Assembly (NCBI RefSeq): GCF_000092125.1
Contig: NC_014212.1
Location: 1,942,001 to 2,006,000, forward strand
Length of the DNA: 64,000 bases
Source of the DNA: Allomeiothermus silvanus DSM 9946
GTDB taxonomy: Bacteria > Deinococcota > Deinococci > Deinococcales > Thermaceae
Reading direction: 5' to 3'
Below, piece after piece: positions 1 through 9,984 of this stretch; positions within the stretch are counted from its first letter, which is position 1, and every line of letters begins with the position of its first letter. Below the pieces are notes generated by a model, which saw only the letters and a list, made by a program, of their open reading frames with translations, searched no databases and was not told the origin of the DNA. The position numbers were made by a program, and so were the translations under genes.

Positions 1-51
1 CTGGAGGAGATCTTTGTTCACCGACCAAAGACCAAGGGACTCTCGGGTTAA
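1..51 (+). CDS. C-terminal end of a gene cut by the window edge, possibly an ABC ATPase
   Basis: Frame 1 is open from base 1 to a TAA at 49-51 and gives a 16-residue tail starting LEEIFVHRPK. The pattern resembles the last residues of ABC-2 type exporter ATPases; the ATPase at 2898-3620 ends in a similar way (LERAFVHK). Together with the ABC exporter genes that follow, this suggests another ATPase subunit ending here. The fragment is too short for a firm assignment. Confidence 0.35.
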   Translation: MEEIFVHRPKTKGLSG

Positions 52-119
52 GGGTGGAAGCGCCGTCCTGGCCGACTTCTTGCTCTAATCAAGGCTTGGC
101 TTAATGATTAATAAATAGT

Positions 120-149
120 TTGACTAAAGTGAATAAATTACGCTAGAAT
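120..149 (+). promoter_or_regulatory. Sigma-A type promoter for the ABC exporter genes
   Basis: TTGACT at 120-125 and TAGAAT at 144-149 are separated by 18 bp inside an AT-rich stretch that stands out from its GC-rich surroundings. Transcription would start near 156, leaving a leader of about 245 nt before the ATPase gene at 403. Visible hexamers only; not tested. Confidence 0.6.
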
Positions 150-155
150 CATATT

Positions 156-402
156 CGTATAAAGCCTCTGACCTATGCCCTGCCACAAGCCTGTCTTGCA
201 AAAAGGCCGACCAGCGGCTACACTGCGGAGCGGTAGGTGAAATGATGGGCAGCATCCTCATGATTAGAGCGCGCTTCTAGGCGCTCACCCTGACCCGAAC
301 TCCGCAACTATCGGGACAAAGTATTGTCCTGTGAGAGCTGGTGGCCTTCGGGCCGCCGGTTCTGTTTGGATGGCTTGAGAAGCTTTTTTTGCTGGGGGAG
401 CT
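156..402 (+). promoter_or_regulatory. Long structured 5' leader of the ABC exporter operon, no gene
   Basis: No credible gene lies between 52 and 402. The leader contains a small hairpin (GGACAA/TTGTCC, about 314-329) and a very stable hairpin at 334-363: a 13-bp stem with some G-U pairs closed by a TTCG tetraloop. A run of T follows at about 383-390, shortly before the Shine-Dalgarno GGGGGAG. It could be a cis-regulatory leader or attenuator. I do not recognise a known riboswitch class in it. Confidence 0.35.
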
Positions 403-1221
403 ATGACGCTGCAGACACCTGTAGAGACCAAGACTGCCATTGAAGTACGGGATCTGAAGAAAGTATTTCGTAAGCGCGAGGGAATGTTTCGCAGTGTAGT
501 GAAGGAAGAATGGGCGCTCAAGGGGGTGAGCTTCCACGTTTACGAGGGGGAAACCTATGGCCTGTTGGGCCCGAATGGCTCGGGGAAGTCTACCCTCATT
601 CGCATCCTCTCCACCTTGCTTACCGCCGATGGCGGTACGGTGCGAATGCTAGGGCACAAGCTACCCGAGGGCGAGCGCGAGCTGCGCCGGAAGATGGGCC
701 GGGTGAGCGTGGACGCAGCCTTCTACAAGAAGCTCTCACCGCGCGAAAACCTGCTCTACGCCGCGCAGCTCTATGGCCTCGAGCCCAAAAAGGCCGAGAA
801 ACGGGCGATGGAGATCTTAGAACGCCTGGGGATCGAGTCTCGCCGCTTCACCGACCCCATCGAGGAGATGAGCCGGGGAATGCAGCAGAAGATCGCCATC
901 ACCCGCGCGCTACTCATCAACCCGCCGTTACTGTTGCTGGACGAGCCCACCACCGGTTTAGACCCCAAGAGCCGTCGTGATGTACAGACATTTCTGGAGG
1001 ATTTACGCCGTGAAGAGGGAACTACCATTCTCCTCACCACCCACGACATGGCCGAGGCCGAGAGGCTTTCCGACCGCATCGGTTTCCTGGCCCATGGTCG
1101 TCTGGTGGCGGAAGGGAGCGCAGCGGATCTCAAAGCGCAAGCTGGAACCGATGATCTCGAAGAGGCTTTCATTGTCCTAACCGGCGAGGAGATCAAAAAG
1201 GACGAAGAAGAGAGCGTCTAA
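403..1221 (+). CDS. ABC-2 type exporter, ATP-binding subunit
   Basis: A 272-residue ABC ATPase that would power the membrane protein encoded just downstream. Visible motifs: Walker A GPNGSGKST near residue 56, an ABC signature-like MSRGMQQK, Walker B LLLLDEPTTGLD and the H-loop TTHD. The N-terminal half has an extra segment (KREGMFRSVVKEEW) typical of DrrA/CcmA-like exporters of the ABC-2 class. The ATG at 403 follows GGGGGAG at a good distance. The permease begins about 70 bp downstream on the same strand, so the two genes are probably co-transcribed. The substrate is unknown; drug, lipid or polysaccharide export are all possible. The family call is firm, the role is inferred. Confidence 0.85.
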   Translation: MTLQTPVETKTAIEVRDLKKVFRKREGMFRSVVKEEWALKGVSFHVYEGETYGLLGPNGSGKSTLIRILSTLLTADGGTVRMLGHKLPEGERELRRKMGRVSVDAAFYKKLSPRENLLYAAQLYGLEPKKAEKRAMEILERLGIESRRFTDPIEEMSRGMQQKIAITRALLINPPLLLLDEPTTGLDPKSRRDVQTFLEDLRREEGTTILLTTHDMAEAERLSDRIGFLAHGRLVAEGSAADLKAQAGTDDLEEAFIVLTGEEIKKDEEESV

Positions 1222-1246
1222 TGTCATATCTTCGATGCGGATCATT

Positions 1247-1274
1247 GACGTAAGGCGTACGACGTATGACGTGA
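1247..1274 (+). repeat. Heptanucleotide array, GACGTAN type, 4 units
   Basis: Four contiguous 7-bp units GACGTAA, GGCGTAC, GACGTAT, GACGTGA lie between the ATPase and permease genes. The same units recur at 40795-40844, 55121-55167 and 56637-56691. The array runs into the Shine-Dalgarno region of the permease. Confidence 0.7.
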
Positions 1275-1288
1275 CCGAAAGGAGCTTT

Positions 1289-2116
1289 ATGCTTGAACGA
1301 TACTGGCGGCCCATGTGGGCCTTCGTGTTCCGTGACTGGCACCTAACCCGGCGCTACATGAGCTGGGTGGTGGTGTTTGTCTTTTACGCTATCGTCAACT
1401 CGGCGACCATCGCCCTCATCGGCAAGTCGCAGGACGACTTTAGGCTAACCCTCACCCTCTTGCTGGGGGTGCTGTTGTGGTCGTTCTTGTCAGCCATGTA
1501 CAACGAGATCGCCAACTCCATCAGCTACGAGCGCTGGGAGGGAACTTTGGAGTACACCTTCATGGCCCCGGTCTCGAGGCTCATTCACCTCACCGGGGTC
1601 TCGCTCTTCGCGATTATCTACAGCGTCCTCAGGACGGTGGTGATCTTAGTAGGGCTGGTGCTCTTCATCCAGGTCTCGGTTTCAGGGGCGAACCTGCTGG
1701 GGGTCTTGGTGGTTTTGCTCGTGGCGAGCCTGGCCTTCATGGGCTTGGGGCTGATGGCCGCGATCCTTCCGGTGATGAGCCCGGAGAACGGGGCGCAGGC
1801 CACCAATATCTTCCAGGGCGTGCTGCTCTTGGTCTCGGGCATCTACTACCCGGTGAACGTGCTGCCCGCCTGGGTGCAGCCCTTGGCCTACTTGAGCCCG
1901 GCCACCTATGCCCTGGAGGCTTCCCGCAAGCTCATGGGCATCAACAACCCCGAATCCACGCCGACCCACCTGGTGGGGGCTCCCATCTCCTCGGTGCTAC
2001 CCGAGCTGGGCATCCTGCTCTTGATGGGCGTAATCCTGATCCCGGCAGGGCTCTTGGTGTTCCACCAGGCCGAGGTCTGGGCTAAGCGTACCGGGAAGCT
2101 GAAGAGAACCGGCTAG
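1289..2116 (+). CDS. ABC-2 type exporter, membrane permease subunit
   Basis: A protein of 275 residues with about six hydrophobic segments, belonging to the ABC-2 membrane family and partner of the ATPase at 403-1221. The conserved amphipathic and gate region is visible as NSISYERWEGTLEYTF, followed by the hydrophobic core and the segment GIYYPVNVLPAWVQPLAYLSPATYALEA, here abbreviated as the typical YPVxxLP signature. An in-frame ATG exists at 1235, but it would translate the heptanucleotide repeat. The ATG at 1289 has GGAG five bases upstream and begins MLERYWRPMW, so I chose it. Substrate unknown. Confidence 0.85.
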   Translation: MLERYWRPMWAFVFRDWHLTRRYMSWVVVFVFYAIVNSATIALIGKSQDDFRLTLTLLLGVLLWSFLSAMYNEIANSISYERWEGTLEYTFMAPVSRLIHLTGVSLFAIIYSVLRTVVILVGLVLFIQVSVSGANLLGVLVVLLVASLAFMGLGLMAAILPVMSPENGAQATNIFQGVLLLVSGIYYPVNVLPAWVQPLAYLSPATYALEASRKLMGINNPESTPTHLVGAPISSVLPELGILLLMGVILIPAGLLVFHQAEVWAKRTGKLKRTG

Positions 2117-2204
2117 GGCTGGTTGGTTCAGACTGAGTGTCGAGGAAGGTTTTGCAGCCCTTCTAAAGGCTGCGTTAACCCTTTGCACAGCGTCGGGTCA
2201 GGCC

Positions 2205-2226
2205 CAGCTTAGCCAGGCCTAAGCTG
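2205..2226 (+). other. Perfect hairpin upstream of the lipoprotein gene
   Basis: CAGCTTAG and CTAAGCTG form an 8-bp perfect stem with a 6-nt loop, 31 bp before the lipoprotein ATG. No T-run follows, so it is more likely an mRNA stability or regulatory stem than a terminator for the preceding permease. Confidence 0.4.
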
Positions 2227-2257
2227 ACCTCAATACCTTTGCCTCGGAGGTGACAGC

Positions 2258-2797
2258 ATGCATCTGAAAGCAAAGTTATTAGGGCTTGTTGCGGCTAGCG
2301 GCTTTCTCGCCGGGTGCGGATTGCTGCCCGGGGTTGGGGGGCAGCAGGTGTTGGGCTCGTTCGTAGACAGCCAAGACGGCACCTACAAGTGGGCTAACGT
2401 GAACACGAGCAAAGTGCGCTTGGCGCTAGTGGGGATCGGGCAAGGCGGGCTGCCCACCTACGATAACCAGCAGGAGATCAAGAACATAAACCAGTTCAAG
2501 ACCTACGTCATGGAGCTTCCCACCAGCGCCAGCGAGGCAGCCTACCGGGTATACGCCTATTGTGACGCCAACAGCAACAGCCGCCTCGATTCCGGTGAGG
2601 ACATTGCCGATAGCGGCAGCAAATACCTGCTCTACGCCAGCAGCGAGGGGAGCAAAACCTATCTCTTCGTCGGAACCATCAACGTCAAAAAGGGTTGGAA
2701 CGGCTACGACAGCAGCAAAGCCCAAGACAGTACCAACCCCTACCAAGGGGAGAGCTACCCCAACTACAACTTGACCTTGCGGGCAAATTGCCAGTAA
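2258..2797 (+). CDS. Putative lipoprotein of unknown function
   Basis: A 179-residue exported protein. The N-terminus has a basic start, a hydrophobic stretch and the lipobox FLAGC, so the mature protein should be lipid-anchored at Cys20 or close to it. The body contains a segment rich in Asp, Asn and Ser around residues 100-117 (YCDANSNSRLDSGED) that resembles a dockerin or EF-hand-like calcium loop. The ATG follows a good GGAGGTGA. It lies between two ABC exporter gene pairs, is followed by its own terminator and may be a separate transcript. I do not recognise the family; function unknown. Confidence 0.7.
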   Translation: MHLKAKLLGLVAASGFLAGCGLLPGVGGQQVLGSFVDSQDGTYKWANVNTSKVRLALVGIGQGGLPTYDNQQEIKNINQFKTYVMELPTSASEAAYRVYAYCDANSNSRLDSGEDIADSGSKYLLYASSEGSKTYLFVGTINVKKGWNGYDSSKAQDSTNPYQGESYPNYNLTLRANCQ

Positions 2798-2811
2798 ACC
2801 GCCAGAAGCCG

Positions 2812-2848
2812 CAGGAGGGCCCAGCTCGGGCCCTCCTGGCATTTATTT
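2812..2848 (+). terminator. Rho-independent terminator after the lipoprotein gene
   Basis: CAGGAGGGCCC (2812-2822) pairs with GGGCCCTCCTG (2828-2838) around a 5-nt loop, and an AT-rich tract with ATTTATTTT follows. It lies 15 bp after the lipoprotein stop. Confidence 0.8.
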
Positions 2849-2897
2849 TGACCAAAGCGGGTAGGATAGTCCCTGGCACAGTTGTAGGAAGGCACGT

Positions 2898-3620
2898 ATG
2901 GTCAAAACCGAAGGGCTTACCAAAGACTACAAGCGCTTCCGCGCGGTGGATCACCTGAGCTTCGAGGTACGACCCGGCGAGGTCTATGGCCTCTTGGGGC
3001 CGAACGGGGCAGGGAAGACCACCACCCTCCGCATGCTGGCGACGCTGCTTGTGCCTACCGGGGGAACCGCCACCGTGGCGGGCTTCGACATCCGAAGCCA
3101 GCCCCTGGAGGTACGGCGCAATCTGGGTATCGTCAACGGGGGGATGCAGGTCTACGAGCGGCTCACCGGGCGAGAGGTGCTCGAGTTCTTCGCCGGGTTC
3201 TACGGGATTGGTGGCAAGGTGTTCGAGGAGCGGCTGGATTGGGTGGTAGATTTGCTGCACATGGAGGACGCCATCGGGAAGCTAGTCAAGGAAATGAGTA
3301 CCGGGATGCGCCAGAAGACCGTGATCGCTCGGGCCATCTTGCACCAACCGCCGGTTTTGCTGCTGGATGAGGCCACCGCCGGGCTGGACGTATTTGCTCG
3401 GCGGGCTCTGCTTGATTTTGTAAAGCAGTACCGCGACCTCGGCAAGACCCTGATCTATTCCACCCACGTAATGAGTGAGGCCGAAGAAGTATGCGACCGA
3501 GTGGGGTTCCTCTACGGTGGCAAGCTGGTCTATGAGGGGACTACCGCCGAGGCCCGGATGATCGGAGCAGGGAGCCTCGAGCGCGCCTTCGTCCACAAGG
3601 TGCAGGGGGTAGCGGCGTGA
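2898..3620 (+). CDS. natA: NatA-like ABC exporter ATPase
   Basis: A 240-residue ABC ATPase with Walker A GPNGAGKTT near residue 35, signature MSTGMRQK, Walker B VLLLDEATAGLD and the H-loop STHV. The neighbour, overlapping by 4 bp, is a large NatB-like permease, so the pair matches NatAB-type exporters, described for sodium extrusion in Bacillus, but the family also exports other compounds. The ATG is preceded by AGGAAGG. Assignment to the ATPase family is firm; sodium as substrate is only a family-based guess. Confidence 0.8.
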   Translation: MVKTEGLTKDYKRFRAVDHLSFEVRPGEVYGLLGPNGAGKTTTLRMLATLLVPTGGTATVAGFDIRSQPLEVRRNLGIVNGGMQVYERLTGREVLEFFAGFYGIGGKVFEERLDWVVDLLHMEDAIGKLVKEMSTGMRQKTVIARAILHQPPVLLLDEATAGLDVFARRALLDFVKQYRDLGKTLIYSTHVMSEAEEVCDRVGFLYGGKLVYEGTTAEARMIGAGSLERAFVHKVQGVAA

Positions 3621-4783
3621 ACGGGGCGCTTCGCATCTTTCGCAAGGAGATGCTCTCCACCCTGCGCGAGCGTCGGGTACTCTTCACCACCCTGATCCTA
3701 CCCATTGTTCTGATGCCGGTGTTGATGTACGGCCCGCTCCTTTTCTTCGGCAACGCCGCCCGTCAGACCGCCGAGGCTACGCAAAAAGTAGGGGTGCAGA
3801 ACCTTCCCGAAGCGGCTATCGCCGCCCTGCGCGCGGCCAAGCTCGAGCCGGTTCCCACCGACAGCCCGCTCAAGGATGTCCAGGAGAAAAAGTTTCAAGC
3901 CGCCGTGAGCTATCAAGGGAGTACCTTCACCGTTTACGGACGCTTGAGCGGAGCCACCCAGAGCAGCCTCGTGGTGGGCAAGATCCAAGAAGCCCTGCGG
4001 GGCTACAAGGATCGGCTCGTGGCTCAGGCCCTGCAAGAACGCGGGCTTTCGACCCAGATCCTCGAGCCGGTCAGCATCCGCACCCAAGACGCTTCCCGTC
4101 CCCAAGAGCGGGCGGCGGGGATCTTCGCTTTTTTGATCCCGTACTTTTTGGTAATCTTCATCCTCAACGGCGGACAGGCGGTGGCGATTGACGCTACAGC
4201 GGGCGAGAAGGAAAAAGGAACCCTCGAGGCCCTTCTGAGCGCCCCGGTCCCGGTGTTCCAGATCGTCTTGGGTAAAGCCTTAGCGGTGCTCACCGTAGCG
4301 CTCGCGGCGGCATTCGCTGGGGTCGCGGGGATCGTCTTGGGGGGCACGGTTATGCGTAGCCTGGTCCCCCAAGAGATACTGGGTGGTTCTCCTCTGGGTG
4401 GGGGGTTGAGCCTCGGACCTGCAGGTTATCTGGCTCTCTTGCTTACTGCGGTGCTGTTTGCGGCCATGATGGTCTCGGTACAGCTTTCGTTGGGGGTGTA
4501 TGCCCGTACCTTTAAGGAAGCCCAGAGCTACATGGCTCCGCTATTGTTGGTATTCATCGTTCCGCTTTTGCTGTTGCAATTCTCAGACTTCTTGACCCAG
4601 CAAAGCTGGTACTACCTGGTCCCTGCCTTTAACGTGATGCTCCTGCTGGATGGGCTGGTGAAGGGTTCTGCTGAACAAGGGCAGGCCACCCTAACCTGGT
4701 TGAGCACGCTGATGTACGCGGCGCTGGCTCTAGGACTGGCGGTGCACAACTTCAGGCGAGAAGAGGTGGTGTTTAGAAATTAA
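3617..4783 (+). CDS. natB: NatB-like ABC exporter permease
   Basis: A 388-residue membrane protein of the ABC-2 permease (NatB/YhaP) type. It has an N-terminal membrane segment (LILPIVLMPVLMYGP), a large extracytoplasmic domain of about 140 residues, and a C-terminal block of five membrane segments. The conserved EKEKGTLEALLSAPV before the second membrane segment is typical of the family. The start overlaps the ATPase stop (GTGA), so translation is coupled. It is the last gene of this operon and converges on mqnC. Confidence 0.8.
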   Translation: MNGALRIFRKEMLSTLRERRVLFTTLILPIVLMPVLMYGPLLFFGNAARQTAEATQKVGVQNLPEAAIAALRAAKLEPVPTDSPLKDVQEKKFQAAVSYQGSTFTVYGRLSGATQSSLVVGKIQEALRGYKDRLVAQALQERGLSTQILEPVSIRTQDASRPQERAAGIFAFLIPYFLVIFILNGGQAVAIDATAGEKEKGTLEALLSAPVPVFQIVLGKALAVLTVALAAAFAGVAGIVLGGTVMRSLVPQEILGGSPLGGGLSLGPAGYLALLLTAVLFAAMMVSVQLSLGVYARTFKEAQSYMAPLLLVFIVPLLLLQFSDFLTQQSWYYLVPAFNVMLLLDGLVKGSAEQGQATLTWLSTLMYAALALGLAVHNFRREEVVFRN

Positions 4784-4848
4784 ACCTCAAATCGGATGCA
4801 CTGGCGGTGGGCTTGTCATAGAGGAGGGCGGTGAAGTCGCAGCGATAC

Positions 4849-5988
<1,140 letters not shown>

Positions 5989-6049
5989 GGCCCTATCGTA
6001 CAACCTGACTTTGGGAAAAAGGTATCGGGTGAGGGATTGTCGGCGACCG

Positions 6050-6688
6050 TTATCCTGCCCTTCGCCGCCCCCCCAACCAGTAGCGCAGGATGTCGCGGTA
6101 CATCCCCAGCCGGTAGCGAAACCCTTTCCAAAAGCCACGTTTTTTCTCCTTCATGACTTGGCTGGCTCCGGGTAGAGGGATATAGGCCCAGCGGGTGTTT
6201 GTCTTTCGTAGGTGATCGGTGATAAGGGGTTCAGGCCAGCGCTCGAGGGCTAGATGGGGTACCCCCCGAAGCCACTCGATCCGACAGGCCCGCTGCCCCG
6301 ACAGATAGGGGGTGGCTCGGTTGCCGAAGTCGGTCAGGAAACCTCCTGAGCTAAAGACCCCGATGGTCATGTCCAGCTTGCCGGAGACTACCGGCTCGAG
6401 CAAACGGTGGAGGTGCTCGGGTTTCAACCCTACTAAATCGGCGTCTAGCAGCAGCACGAAAGGGGTTTGGACCGCTGCCAAGCCCGCCGCTAGGGCAGCC
6501 CCCTTGCCCCGGTTGAGCTCGAGCCGCACTACCTTAGCCCCGGCCTCACGCGCGACCTCGGAAGTCCGGTCTTTGGAGCCGTCATCGGCAACCACTACGG
6601 GGTATCCAGCCTGGCGGGCCACCCGTACCACCTCGGCCACGGTGGTTTCCTCGTTGTAAGCGGGGATGAGCACGGTGGCTTGGTTCAT
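6050..6688 (-). CDS. Family 2 glycosyltransferase
   Basis: A 212-residue GT-A fold glycosyltransferase. It starts with VLIPAYNEE, has the nucleotide-binding VVVADDGSKDRT and the metal-binding LLLDADL around residues 80-86. The layout resembles dolichyl-phosphate mannose or glucosyl-3-phosphoglycerate synthase-like enzymes, but it has no C-terminal membrane segments. The sugar donor and acceptor cannot be read from sequence. It lies just upstream of mqnC on the same strand; no functional link is obvious. Confidence 0.75.
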   Translation of the reverse strand: MNQATVLIPAYNEETTVAEVVRVARQAGYPVVVADDGSKDRTSEVAREAGAKVVRLELNRGKGAALAAGLAAVQTPFVLLLDADLVGLKPEHLHRLLEPVVSGKLDMTIGVFSSGGFLTDFGNRATPYLSGQRACRIEWLRGVPHLALERWPEPLITDHLRKTNTRWAYIPLPGASQVMKEKKRGFWKGFRYRLGMYRDILRYWLGGRRRAG

Positions 6689-6866
6689 CGGTGACCTTTC
6701 GCAGCAAGGTGGGGGTGGGGTAGAAAAGCGGGAAACTTCATGGGTGTAGTTGGCCTAGGGGCATCCAACGTAGACCCCAGTCTACCCGGTGCGAATGCTC
6801 GAGATGTGTGGGGTAATTCTCGGCGTGGCGCAGAAGATGAGCTCGGGTTTTCTCAAGCCGCAAGGC

Positions 6867-7913
6867 TCACCCGCCCATCAGGCGGCGGATGTCGTTGAAA
6901 GTGAACAGCACGAACAAAAACAGCAAGAAGGCCAGTCCTAGGTAATTCACGTAGGCTTCCTGCTCGGGTCGAATCCGGCGGCCAAAGAGGCTTAAAAGCC
7001 CTCCCAGCAGCACGAAAAGGATGCGCCCACCGTCGAGGATGGGGATGGGCAGCAGGTTGAAGATGGCCAGCGAGAGGTTGAGCCCGGCGGCCAAGGTGAG
7101 GAGGCTACCCAGCCCCTGCCGAGCGGCTTCCCCGGTAGCGACTGCGATCCCCACCGGCCCCGCTACGTCCCCTGAGGGGTTGCCCGAGATGGCCCCGCCC
7201 ACCCCACGCACTAGGCTGCTAAAAAACTGCGGGATAAGCCGCACGGTAAGTCTGGGAGCCTCGAGCAGCCCTTGCCAGAAGGGTAATTTGACAAATTCCT
7301 GGTAGGGGGCTAGCCCGATCCCGATGCGGTCTTGGGGGGTTCCCGTCCAAGTGAAGGGAACCTCGAGGATCTGTTTTCCTCGCTCGACCGTAAAGGTGTA
7401 GGCCCCCGGTTTCTGCCGCACCCGGGTGATGTCGCCCACACTGGTCAGGCGATGGCCGTTGATTGCGGTGATGACGTCGCCGGGGCGCAACCCGATCCGC
7501 TCGGCCAGGCTCCCCGGTGTAACTTGAGTGATGATGGCCCGGCTGTTGTCCACCTGCCCACGGGGTACGCCCTCGGTAGCGAAGACGGTGGCCAGCAAGA
7601 CCCATGCCAGCAGGAGATTCATGACAACCCCACCCACCAACACCAACAACTTGCCGGGGATCGAGAGCCGGGCATAGCCGTGGGGGGGCACACCGGGCAG
7701 TTCTTGCATCCCGTCGATCTCGGCGTAGCCGCCCAGTGGGATCAGATTGAGCCGCCATTCGGTGTCGCGCCAGCGAAAGGCCAATAGCCGCGGGCCGAAC
7801 CCCAGGGCGAAGGTCTTGACTCCTACCCCTTGAACCTTAGCCGCCCAGTAGTGGCCTAGTTCGTGGACGAAAATAGCGATTCCGATGATTAAGATGAACC
7901 AGAGTAAACTCAT
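6867..7913 (-). CDS. rseP: Site-2 type intramembrane zinc metalloprotease
   Basis: A 348-residue membrane protease of the RseP/S2P family that cleaves membrane-embedded substrates such as anti-sigma factors or signal peptides. The first membrane segment carries the zinc site HELGH (residues 18-22), a PDZ domain lies around residues 115-185 (GSLAERIGLRPGDVI), and the C-terminal membrane block has the second metal motif NLLPIPILDGG. The ATG at 7913 gives a start directly before the first membrane segment. It is the last gene of the rpsB operon, 17 bp after dxr, a conserved arrangement. Confidence 0.92.
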   Translation of the reverse strand: MSLLWFILIIGIAIFVHELGHYWAAKVQGVGVKTFALGFGPRLLAFRWRDTEWRLNLIPLGGYAEIDGMQELPGVPPHGYARLSIPGKLLVLVGGVVMNLLLAWVLLATVFATEGVPRGQVDNSRAIITQVTPGSLAERIGLRPGDVITAINGHRLTSVGDITRVRQKPGAYTFTVERGKQILEVPFTWTGTPQDRIGIGLAPYQEFVKLPFWQGLLEAPRLTVRLIPQFFSSLVRGVGGAISGNPSGDVAGPVGIAVATGEAARQGLGSLLTLAAGLNLSLAIFNLLPIPILDGGRILFVLLGGLLSLFGRRIRPEQEAYVNYLGLAFLLFLFVLFTFNDIRRLMGG

Positions 7914-7930
7914 GGATGCTCCGAAAGCTG

Positions 7931-9055
7931 CTAAGCCCCCATCAATTCTAGGGCTAGTCGCCGGGCCTCGCGGTCCGCCTGTTCGATATTCTCCCAGGTT
8001 AGTGTACCCTCCGGGGTTTGATACAACACTTTCTCGAGGATCCGGGCGATATCACAGTAGCCGATTCGCCCCTTCAGAAAGGCCTCCACCGCAACTTCGT
8101 CGGCGGCGTTCAAGACCGCTGGGGCCAGGCCCCCCATCCGTCCGGCCTCGTAGGCCAGAGCCAGCGCGGGGAAGCGCATTAGGTCGGGCGGATAAAACTC
8201 GAGCCGCTCGGGGATCGGCAGATCGCAAAGCGGGGTGGGGAGCCGTTCGGGGTAGGTGAGTGCGTACTGGATCGGCAAGCGCATATCGGTGGGACCCAGT
8301 TGGGCCTTGAGGTTGCCATCCTGGAAGCGCACCAGCGAGTGTACGTAGGACTGCGGGTGGATCACCACCTTGACCTTCTCTAAGGGGAGCCGAAAGAACT
8401 CTTTGGCCTCGAGGACTTCTAGTCCCTTGTTGAAGAGGGTGGAGGAATCCACCGTCACCTTGGGTCCCATTCTCCAGCGTGGGTGGTTGAGGGCCATTTG
8501 GGGGGTGACCCCGCAGAGGTCAGCAGGTTCGTGTAGGAACGGACCCCCAGAGGCGGTCAGGATCAGCTCGGCCACGCCCCCGAAGGGCTCGCCCACTAGG
8601 GATTGAAAGAGGGCGGAGTGCTCTGAATCCACCGGGAGGATCTCCGCCCCACTGGCTTCGGCCTCGGCCCACAGCAACGGCCCTGCCGCCACCATGCTTT
8701 CCTTGTTGGCCAGGGCTAGCCTACGCCCGGCCCGTACCGCCGAGCGCACCCCAGATAACCCTGCTAGGCCCGGAACCGCCCCCACTACCACATCTGACGG
8801 GTGGGCGGCAACCTCTTCGATGGGGGCAAGCTTTAGGTCAGGGAAGCGCTGGCGAAGTTCGGGTTGGATGGAGGGGTCGGCGGCCACGACCTCGGGTCGG
8901 AACTCCAGGATCTGTTCGCAGAGGGCCTCGAGGTTTTTCCCGGCGGCGAGCCCCACTACCCGGTAGCCACGCCAGCGGCACACGTCCAGGGTTTGGGTTC
9001 CGATGGAGCCGGTAGAACCCAATACCACGATTCGCTTGGCTGAAGACTCCGGCAT
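7931..9055 (-). CDS. dxr: 1-deoxy-D-xylulose 5-phosphate reductoisomerase
   Basis: A 374-residue enzyme that converts deoxyxylulose 5-phosphate to methylerythritol 4-phosphate with NADPH in the MEP isoprenoid pathway. The N-terminus has the NADPH-binding [13 protein letters not shown], then ALANKESMV, the metal-binding [11 protein letters not shown] and LTASGGPF, and [24 protein letters not shown], all typical of DXR. It lies between cdsA and rseP in the operon, with gaps of 24 and 17 bp. Confidence 0.95.
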   Translation of the reverse strand: MPESSAKRIVVLGSTGSIGTQTLDVCRWRGYRVVGLAAGKNLEALCEQILEFRPEVVAADPSIQPELRQRFPDLKLAPIEEVAAHPSDVVVGAVPGLAGLSGVRSAVRAGRRLALANKESMVAAGPLLWAEAEASGAEILPVDSEHSALFQSLVGEPFGGVAELILTASGGPFLHEPADLCGVTPQMALNHPRWRMGPKVTVDSSTLFNKGLEVLEAKEFFRLPLEKVKVVIHPQSYVHSLVRFQDGNLKAQLGPTDMRLPIQYALTYPERLPTPLCDLPIPERLEFYPPDLMRFPALALAYEAGRMGGLAPAVLNAADEVAVEAFLKGRIGYCDIARILEKVLYQTPEGTLTWENIEQADREARRLALELMGA

Positions 9056-9079
9056 CGCAGTCAGTGTACGGTAGTTGGG

Positions 9080-9907
9080 TTAGATCGGGTAAAAGATCAC
9101 CAGCAGGTAATAGGCCAACGGAACCGAGAACAGTACGCTATCCATGCGGTCTAAGAGCCCACCGTGGCCGGGCAGAAAGCTCCCCGAGTCCTTCACCCCG
9201 CAGTAGCGCTTGAGCATGGACTCGGTGAGGTCGCCGAGTTGGGCCGCCAGCGAGAGCAGCAGGCTGAAGACGAATAGCTCGAGGGGCTGCAGCAGCGCAA
9301 AAGCGCTCTCCGGGTAAAAATGCCGCACGATGGAGGTGTAGATGAGGAGTACCCCGAAACTGCTCGCGATGCCCCCGATGGAGCCTTCCACGGTCTTACC
9401 CGGGCTGATGGTGGGGGCTAGCTTGTTCCGCCCGAAAAACCTGCCGATAAAATAAGCCCCCACGTCGGTGGCGAAGGCGGCCAGCAGGGGAAGGGTCAGC
9501 GTCCAGATACCCAGGGTGTCGTCGTGGGGATGGTAGCGGAGCAGGAGAAAATACCCCAGCATCCAGGGCAGGTACAAGAAGGCCATCAGGCTATAGGCAA
9601 AGCGGGGGATATTGGCCCCGTTGAGCAGCTCGTAGCTAAAGGCGCCGATGAGCACCAAGCCCAAGGCAATCTCGCGCCAGGGTATGCCGGGGTATTGGCT
9701 GGAGAGCGGGGGATAGGAAAACACCAGCATGAGTAGCCCGCCCCAGCGTAAGAATGCCATATTAAGTTCGATGCCCCGTTTGGCAAGCATGTCCCGCAGC
9801 TCGGCGCTACCCAGCCACAGCAGGAAGACCAAGGCGGGAATCACTAACGGTAGCCCTACCCACATGATGAAGCCCAGGATAGCCACCCCCACCACCGAGG
9901 AGACCAC
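9080..9907 (-). CDS. cdsA: Phosphatidate cytidylyltransferase
   Basis: A polytopic membrane enzyme that makes CDP-diacylglycerol from phosphatidate and CTP. The C-terminal CdsA signature is visible: GDLTESMLKRYCGVKDSG and then LPGHGGLLDRMDS, with an upstream DVGAYFIGRFFGRNK and SPGKTVEGSIGG. Coordinates give the first conventional in-frame start (GTG at 9907), but conserved N-terminal residues ESLTTRV lie upstream in the same frame, which stays open to 9973. The only good Shine-Dalgarno is at 9977-9984, pointing to a non-AUG start (ATC 9970 or ATT 9967) that would add about 20 residues. Operon member between frr and dxr; the usual uppS gene is absent from this position. Confidence 0.9.
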   Translation of the reverse strand: MVSSVVGVAILGFIMWVGLPLVIPALVFLLWLGSAELRDMLAKRGIELNMAFLRWGGLLMLVFSYPPLSSQYPGIPWREIALGLVLIGAFSYELLNGANIPRFAYSLMAFLYLPWMLGYFLLLRYHPHDDTLGIWTLTLPLLAAFATDVGAYFIGRFFGRNKLAPTISPGKTVEGSIGGIASSFGVLLIYTSIVRHFYPESAFALLQPLELFVFSLLLSLAAQLGDLTESMLKRYCGVKDSGSFLPGHGGLLDRMDSVLFSVPLAYYLLVIFYPI

Positions 9908-9976
9908 CCGAGTAGTCAGGGACTCCTCGTGGGCTTCAGATTTGTTGCTTTGCGACGGTTCTTCAATGATGGGCTA

Positions 9977-9984
9977 ACCTCCTT
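9977..9984 (-). promoter_or_regulatory. Strong ribosome binding site with no AUG/GUG/UUG downstream
   Basis: On the minus strand AAGGAGGT is followed 7 nt later by ATC and 10 nt later by ATT, both in the cdsA frame. The first conventional start in that frame is about 70 nt away and lacks a ribosome binding site. This decides in favour of a rare start codon for cdsA. Confidence 0.55.
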
